Shown here in pieces: positions 29,281 through 34,156 of a stretch of 34,156 nucleotides of DNA. The notes under the pieces are model-generated. The model made no database searches, was not told the origin of the DNA, and was given only the letters and a program-made list of their open reading frames with translations. Every line of letters begins with the position of its first letter. Positions within the stretch are counted from its first letter, which is position 1. A program made the position numbers and the translations under genes. The stretch is from Globomyces pollinis-pini (taxonomy: Eukaryota > Chytridiomycota > Chytridiomycetes > Rhizophydiales > Globomycetaceae): contig MU621277.1 in assembly GCA_025399215.1 (NCBI GenBank), forward strand, positions 1 to 34,156. Direction: 5' to 3'.

Positions 29281-31140
29281 TCACGATTTAGCTTGATAAG
29301 CTTGTGCGGGACGGCCATAACCACCTGCAACAGTTGGCAGTACGTCTACATCAGTCGTAGTTGTAATCTTAGTAGCATGAATGGTATGAATGGAAGTGCT
29401 GAAGAGGGTGGAATCGTGAGTGGTGGTTGGTTTTGAAGAGACTGTGTTTCGTACACTTGTAGTAGATTGCTGCTCGGTAGTTGTGGTTTGGATAGAGCTA
29501 GATGGAATGGTGGTGGAGGTGACAAGTACAGAAGACGCGGTATGAGTGGTACTGGTTGCAGAAGCGGTGTGAGAATCTAACCCCTCAACAGTAGTTGACA
29601 AGGTATTCACGAATGTAGTGACCAAAGTAGCAGATGCAATCAATGAAGTGGTAGTAGTAGCTTGTTCTGAGGTAATAGTCGCTTGTTGTGAAGTTGTGGT
29701 AGTTTGAACTGAAGTTGTGGTAGCTAGATGTGAAGCAGTGGTAGTAGAAATGGTAGTTACTTCAGATTGAGGTTGACGGGGAAAACATTTGTCACAAAAG
29801 AAACAAATGATACTAATATCACCTGAATCATACAACACAACGTTATCCCTACCAACCATATGAAATACAATCTCATGTCTTCTATACAACGATACATCCA
29901 TTTCATTCTTATCACAAGCAGCGTTTTGATCCATACCGAATTTGAATCCAACTTCATTTGGAATTGCAATACCTAGATTAAACTTCTTGATTCCAACCAA
30001 ATCAAAAGTCAAGTCAAAAGAAGGTATTAATTGTACACCCAATTTAACCACAATATCTTTCGATCGTGTAATTGAATGTTCAATCACGGAAGGGTTTAAA
30101 TCACTATGTAATTCTGGTTGAATAGTACCTGGTTTTGAAGTTACTGTGATATTGATTGGGAAATTGAGCGTGTAACCAAAAGTGACATTAATAGGAGTTT
30201 GAGTTTGAAAGAATATTGCAACATTCAAATTGAATTCAGGTCCAAAAACGAAAAATCCTGGAACAGTTATAGGTGTCAATGGTACATTCAACAACTCTTT
30301 TGTAAACAGGTTATCATTTCGTTTAGATATATCCAAATCCAAATCGATATTTGCATTCAAATGACCATAAAAGTGTAATGAGTACGTTTTGATTTTAATG
30401 AGAGATGCTCGGATGATGACACGAATGTTGGCATTACCTTTGGTATGACAATTTGTGCAAGTTGTTGATACAAATGGATTTTGGAAGAGTGATAATGAGG
30501 GGTTGATGATTTTATTTGTTTTGGAATTGTAGTTGAGGTCAAGGGGGTAGGATGGTAAAGTATTGTCAATATTGAATTCTGTGAATCCTCGTTTTTGGAT
30601 TTGTTGGAACGATTTTTGTGAAATATCTAGGATATAGTCATCAATGACTTGATCATGCTCGAGGATGGTTGTATCTATATCTAAGATTGTTCCACTTTGA
30701 ACAATGTTGGAGACACCTCTGGTGGCCAATGCATTGTTTCCATTGCAGTTACGTTCATGACCAAAAATTATTGCCAAATCTTTTTGGTTGGCCCAAGCAG
30801 CTAGGGCAGCAGTAGCATGCTCGGCATTGTCAAAAGTAACCTTCACCTTGCCGATACTACACTCAACGGTCTTGATTTGAGGGAAATTTTCGATACTAAG
30901 TGACGCTCTTTTGGTGTTGATTTTAACATCAGCGATAACTTTTTTGGTATTATCTGACGTTTTGAACGCGGCAGCGATGGTTGTTCTTGGCGCATAATCA
31001 CCTGGAAGCCGATTGCACGGTACAGTATCCATTTTTTCATAGTGTATATCATGATGTTTTTTAGCATTACATTTCTTTCTTGCTAAAACTACAGTGTCAA
31101 CAGCGAGTAAGGAAAAGAGAAATAAGTTGCTGAAAATCAT
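29281..31140 (-). CDS. Secreted Thr-rich protein, DUF7029/DUF7223-like, paralog 2
   Basis: 619 residues, single exon, same strand as paralog 1. Signal peptide MIFSNLFLFSLLAVDTVVLA. It shares the full layout: VPCNRLPGDYAPR, FGHERNCNGNNALATRGVSNI, CTNCHTKGNANIRV, LYDSGDISIICFFCDKCFP. The Thr/Ser tail (about 460-600) differs from paralog 1: it lacks the regular 7-residue array and is made of looser TTTS, SATST and TTTHDST stretches. The end AGGYGRPAQAYQAKS keeps the GGYxxP...Y motif of paralog 1. No GPI signal. The two globular domains are clearly conserved, so the pair arose by duplication. An AT-rich TTTAAAA upstream of the ATG may be its TATA element. It is probably exported to the wall or medium; activity unknown. 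Confidence 0.85.
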   Translation of the reverse strand: MIFSNLFLFSLLAVDTVVLARKKCNAKKHHDIHYEKMDTVPCNRLPGDYAPRTTIAAAFKTSDNTKKVIADVKINTKRASLSIENFPQIKTVECSIGKVKVTFDNAEHATAALAAWANQKDLAIIFGHERNCNGNNALATRGVSNIVQSGTILDIDTTILEHDQVIDDYILDISQKSFQQIQKRGFTEFNIDNTLPSYPLDLNYNSKTNKIINPSLSLFQNPFVSTTCTNCHTKGNANIRVIIRASLIKIKTYSLHFYGHLNANIDLDLDISKRNDNLFTKELLNVPLTPITVPGFFVFGPEFNLNVAIFFQTQTPINVTFGYTLNFPINITVTSKPGTIQPELHSDLNPSVIEHSITRSKDIVVKLGVQLIPSFDLTFDLVGIKKFNLGIAIPNEVGFKFGMDQNAACDKNEMDVSLYRRHEIVFHMVGRDNVVLYDSGDISIICFFCDKCFPRQPQSEVTTISTTTASHLATTTSVQTTTTSQQATITSEQATTTTSLIASATLVTTFVNTLSTTVEGLDSHTASATSTTHTASSVLVTSTTIPSSSIQTTTTEQQSTTSVRNTVSSKPTTTHDSTLFSTSIHTIHATKITTTTDVDVLPTVAGGYGRPAQAYQAKS

Positions 31141-31971
31141 TTGTCTAGGTTTTTTTTAACGAACCGCTGAATAGTTTTGATTTTTAAATCGGAGGTTGTA
31201 CAACCATATGGAACGGTTTCATAATGAATTGGTGGAAACGTTTAACTTGTTGATAAGGAAACGAACATCACTCTCTATGCTTGTTACTGGGTTGGTAGTG
31301 AATGTCTATTAAAAGATTGTTCCATAAGTTAGTTTTATGGGTTTGTTTGGATGAATGACATTTTGCAAGATACAAACACGTCGAATAATGTATTAAAAGA
31401 GCAACCAAAGGACAACCAATCGCACCATTACATTGTATTAGTTGTATATGGTTTTGTAGTTTATTTGGAATAATATAGGATCAAACTCTACAAACAATTT
31501 CACCGCACTTCCATTGTCCTTCACATGAAAAAGTATTTGTTGTGTTATCGAATGAGCCTGAAAGGACTGATAGTTTAGTTTTTTTGTAATGATTTCTTTC
31601 CTACCGAATTTTAAAGAAATTGAATGGTCGTTGGTTGTACGAATCTTGCTATACTCTGTTTATAACACTTCACATTTGGATGAGATGATGATGAATATCA
31701 TACCATACACTCGGAATATTAGTTGCTGAATAGTTCAAAGTGAATAGTGTGGTAATTTTGGAGGGAATCACAAAAAATACTCATAAACGATTAGCTTGAT
31801 AAAAAGCACTACAAATCTACTATTTGCAGCATCAAGCAATTATTCCAACATTCAAATAAACGACTGTTTGTATTGAAGATCGGCAATAATTGATCAATAA
31901 TAATACAATGATGGAAAAGATTGAGTTCGATTAACAACTGCATATTTTGGCTTTATTATTAATTAAAATGG
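31141..31971. other. Intergenic, no gene seen
   Basis: AT-rich spacer holding the promoter of paralog 2 and the terminator side of the Nhp6 gene. I found no exon or structured element that I can support. Confidence 0.4.
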
Positions 31972-32387
31972 TTATTGGCCCCTAAACGCTGCCATTTCTA
32001 AAAGATGAACAAACAACTAAAATATACCAGTTTCATAACGCTCCTTATCTTTAGCGGCCTTTTCAACGTATTCCTAGGATTAAAATAATCTTCCAATACC
32101 TCTCTATCATCATCACTAAGACTTTTCCAAGCAGCTCCCAATAGTTTGCCCATTTGACCTATGATTAGAAGATAATTTGATACCAAAGGTAGCATCAGGA
32201 TTTTCTTTTTTAATTCTCGCTCTGTTTTCTTGAGAATAGATCATGAAAGCTGATAAACCCTTTTTAGCTAGAGGATTAGTAGTTTAAGAATACGAGCGTT
32301 AGGATCTTTCTTTGCTCTAGCAGCTGGCTTCTTTCTCTCTTTTTCTTCAACTGGTGATTTTGGAGCTTTTTCGGTATCTTTTGGCAT
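31972..32387 (-). CDS. Nhp6-type single HMG-box protein, five exons
   Basis: Exons on the minus strand: 32387-32294, 32267-32184, 32158-32100, 32073-32028, 31997-31972. They total 309 nt, 102 residues, with introns of 26, 25, 26 and 30 nt. A basic N-terminal arm (KERKKPAARAKKDPNAPKK) leads into an HMG box (LSAFMIYSQENRARIKKENP, FGQMGKLLGAAWKSL, DREEYVEKAAKDKERYETEM). It bends DNA without strong sequence preference and assists FACT and general transcription in the nucleus, as known for yeast Nhp6A/B. Splicing is strongly supported because every join restores the conserved HMG sequence (for example DPNAP-KK and ATFGQMG). About a quarter of the gene is intron although each intron is tiny. Confidence 0.95.
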
Positions 32388-32754
32388 CTTCAGACTAATG
32401 AACTTGTGAGGGTCAAAACTAGTGAAGAAAACCTACTGTGGCGAAGCAGCGTGACAATGTGACTTGAATAAACTTTTTGGAGAATGAGATGGTAGATTTA
32501 GGATGATAACAAATAGAAAGTCATGAATTGTATTATAACATTACTATGTATGAATATGTGGATTGAATTTTGTCTTTTGATGAATTGAAAGAAATTAACA
32601 AATGTGTGGTACAATATTGATAGCCTTTAGGAATTTGATACCTTATCTAGTTGTATTTCATAGTATTTTTGATATTGTATTTCATCCTTGGGTTCAGTAC
32701 GTTTCTGGTTCCCAGTTCCCAATTTGTATCTGAAAAAGTTTCCCCTTTTTTTCA
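32388..32754. promoter_or_regulatory. Divergent promoter region of Nhp6 and LITAF-like genes
   Basis: 367 bp separate the two start codons. AT-rich, with pyrimidine-rich TTTCCCCTTTTTTTC directly before ATG 32755. No clear TATA box or tRNA is seen. Confidence 0.4.
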
Positions 32755-33099
32755 ATGCGACCTTCAACTCCTATCAAAATATCACCTCTTCCACAAGTCA
32801 TACTAATTCTCAATGAACAATCTCATATCCCAACCAATATCACCTTCTGTGATTTTTGTCAATCTCATGTACAAACTACTCAAGAAAGTCATTTTAGTTG
32901 TTTAGCATTCACTCGATTTATTAAACTTCTCTTGTCTGCTATCATATTTTTCCCTATTTTCTGCTGTTGTTTGGGATGCTCAGATAGTCTGGATATGATT
33001 AAAACTGCATTTCAAGCTACAATTTCGGATAGGAGTTATTGTCAGATTTGTAATAACGAAGTCTATCCACCTATGACTGTCTCTGAATCTACCCAATGA
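32755..33099 (+). CDS. LITAF-like zinc membrane-associated protein
   Basis: 114 residues, single exon. A first Cys pair (FCDFC, C32/C35) and a second (YCQIC, C96/C99) flank a hydrophobic, Cys-rich segment (about 54-75, LLLSAIIFFPIFCCCLGC). The LITAF (SIMPLE) domain has this plan: two CxxC knuckles that join into one zinc site, with a hydrophobic insert dipping into the endosomal or lysosomal membrane. The leader is Pro-rich but I see no clear PPxY or PTAP motif. The normal HxCPxC spelling of the second knuckle is YCQIC here, so the assignment is by layout and moderately certain. Confidence 0.7.
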   Translation: MRPSTPIKISPLPQVILILNEQSHIPTNITFCDFCQSHVQTTQESHFSCLAFTRFIKLLLSAIIFFPIFCCCLGCSDSLDMIKTAFQATISDRSYCQICNNEVYPPMTVSESTQ

Positions 33100-33190
33100 T
33101 TGGGTTCTTGAATATCAAGCTGTGTCGTGATAAATATTCAAATCTACAACTTAAACATTTGGAACGATTGTTTATATTGATTGCTTACGA

Positions 33191-33838
33191 ATGATTACTT
33201 GGTATTCTGTACGAATGGTATGGAAACAGACAAGCTCAAATTGGCCAGCGTTGACAAAAATGGACTCTATTGTACATACATTGCCGGGTTATTTCTATAC
33301 TAAAGTCGAAAAATTCGGTGATAAAGTGGCAGTTCTGTTCATTGGTACTAATCTGATGAACACGCAAGGACCAGAGTGCTGGTTGATTGATTTCAGTGAC
33401 GCTGGATGGGCCAAGGCGAAAACTCAGTTCAAATGGGTTGAAGATCAACTTATTGCAAACAAAGTTGCAGATTACTTGTTTGTAGCTGGTCACCACAACG
33501 TTAACCTATGTGGGGCCAAAAAAGATATTCCTCGTCTTGCAACATTGATAGAAAAGTACAATGTTTCTGCCTACTTTTTCGGCCATCAACACTCTTTAGG
33601 TTACAACAAGAAAGCGAACACAATGTATGTTTTGTCCGGTGCTGGTAATTAAAATTATGGCTGATATATAGCTGGTAAAACGGAAAATGGATGCAGTGGA
33701 GCTACTTGGTCCAGTGGAAACGTTTTTGGATTTGTAAACGTGAAATTGGAAGGTCAGAAGTTTACAGTGGATTTTATCAACCAATCTGGTACTATACTCA
33801 ACTCACAAGTTGGATCTCCACGTTCATTACCAAAATAG
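33191..33838 (+). pseudogene. Purple acid phosphatase (TRAP-type) lacking its N-terminal half
   Basis: The C-terminal half of a metallophosphatase of the tartrate-resistant/purple acid phosphatase family. Present: WVEDQL, VAGHHNVNLCG (normally GHYPV, metal-site His) and FFGHQHSLGY (GHxH, metal ligands), then a C-terminal exon after a 27-nt intron (33645-33671) that yields SGAAGKTENGCSG and GNVFGFVNVKLEGQKFTVDF. Missing: GDWG, GDNFY and GNHD, which bind the first metal. Only about 90 nt separate this ORF from the LITAF-like gene, and those lack the motifs; WYSV near the start is where LGNHD should follow but does not. So it is probably a 5'-truncated pseudogene, unless the sequence is misassembled. 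The reading frame of the rest is intact, suggesting recent loss. Confidence 0.7.
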
Positions 33839-34156
33839 ATACATACTTTCATGACGATATTCTCTTTATTTTGTTTTTTGAGTTAACCAATTTATAGTAT
33901 TTCGATATTATCATAGTGATAGTAATAATATTAATTTCAGTCTGGATGTATGGACAGACATATGACAGTAACCTGGACGCAGAGATTGGTTTCAATAATC
34001 AGATTCTGATTGTTTACTTTACAATTTAGATGAATGAATGATATTTTAGATTTACTCTGTTAAATTGAGTAAATTTTTTGTGTAATTGTAGTTTCACTTC
34101 ATATACTCGATTTTGTTAAAATTCTCAAGGTGGTGTGAATGAAAAATTCGATCCGA
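33839..34156. other. Right edge, no gene seen
   Basis: AT-rich sequence without supportable coding or structured elements up to the window end. Confidence 0.4.

Overview
The window is nuclear DNA of a fungus. Evidence: protein-coding genes split by GT-AG introns, an Nhp6-type HMG-box protein, an Adp1-type ABCG transporter with EGF-like repeats, an Etp1/BRAP2-type RING-UBP protein, a CBM21 glycogen-targeting phosphatase subunit, Sel1 repeats, Thr-rich secreted wall-type proteins and an old fungal Mutator-like (MULE) transposon. Base composition is AT-rich. A Crinkler/RHS-type nuclease fragment and very compact genes would fit an early-diverging lineage, but I cannot place the species from sequence alone.

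Layout. 1-1080: degenerate, repeat-rich end (partial Crinkler/RHS-like protein, internally deleted MULE, TTAGGG-type palindrome). 1113-2838 (+): BRAP2/Etp1 E3 ligase, tail to tail with 2910-4736 (-): GH32 fructosidase. 4737-5961: unresolved. 5962-8214 (+): coiled-coil, tail-anchored protein. 8778-9578 (+): CBM21 PP1-targeting subunit. 10758-12266 (+): Cys-rich seven-TM protein. 12559-14331 (+): F-box-like plus 21 perfect 22-residue LRRs. 14965-17122 (+): Upf1-like SF1 helicase. 18039-18821 (+): secreted protein. 18948-20316 (-): an 11-exon longin plus multi-TM (SEC22-like) gene whose exons are too short to show as long ORFs. 20503-21639 (-): Sel1-repeat protein, divergent from 21868-25021 (+): 12-exon ABCG transporter. 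25077-27065 and 29281-31140 (-): two paralogous secreted Thr-rich proteins. 31972-32387 (-): Nhp6. 32755-33099 (+): LITAF-like. 33191-33838 (+): purple acid phosphatase lacking its N-terminal half.

The outstanding signal is splicing. Joining exons by reading frame and homology yields 39 introns. Thirty-seven of them are only 23-36 nt long, nearly all start GTA, and many carry a TAAT/TAAC-like element close to the AG. The two longer intervals (121 nt and 56 nt) each divide exactly into abutting GT...AG units of that same size (29+30+30+32 and 29+27). A 12-nt micro-exon also lies between two such introns. This looks like a size-quantised ultrashort-intron system with tandem intron arrays, and is the best candidate for something undescribed here.

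The genes do not form one pathway; neighbours look like ordinary eukaryotic single genes. Exon joins were checked only by frame arithmetic and protein-family fit, without transcripts.
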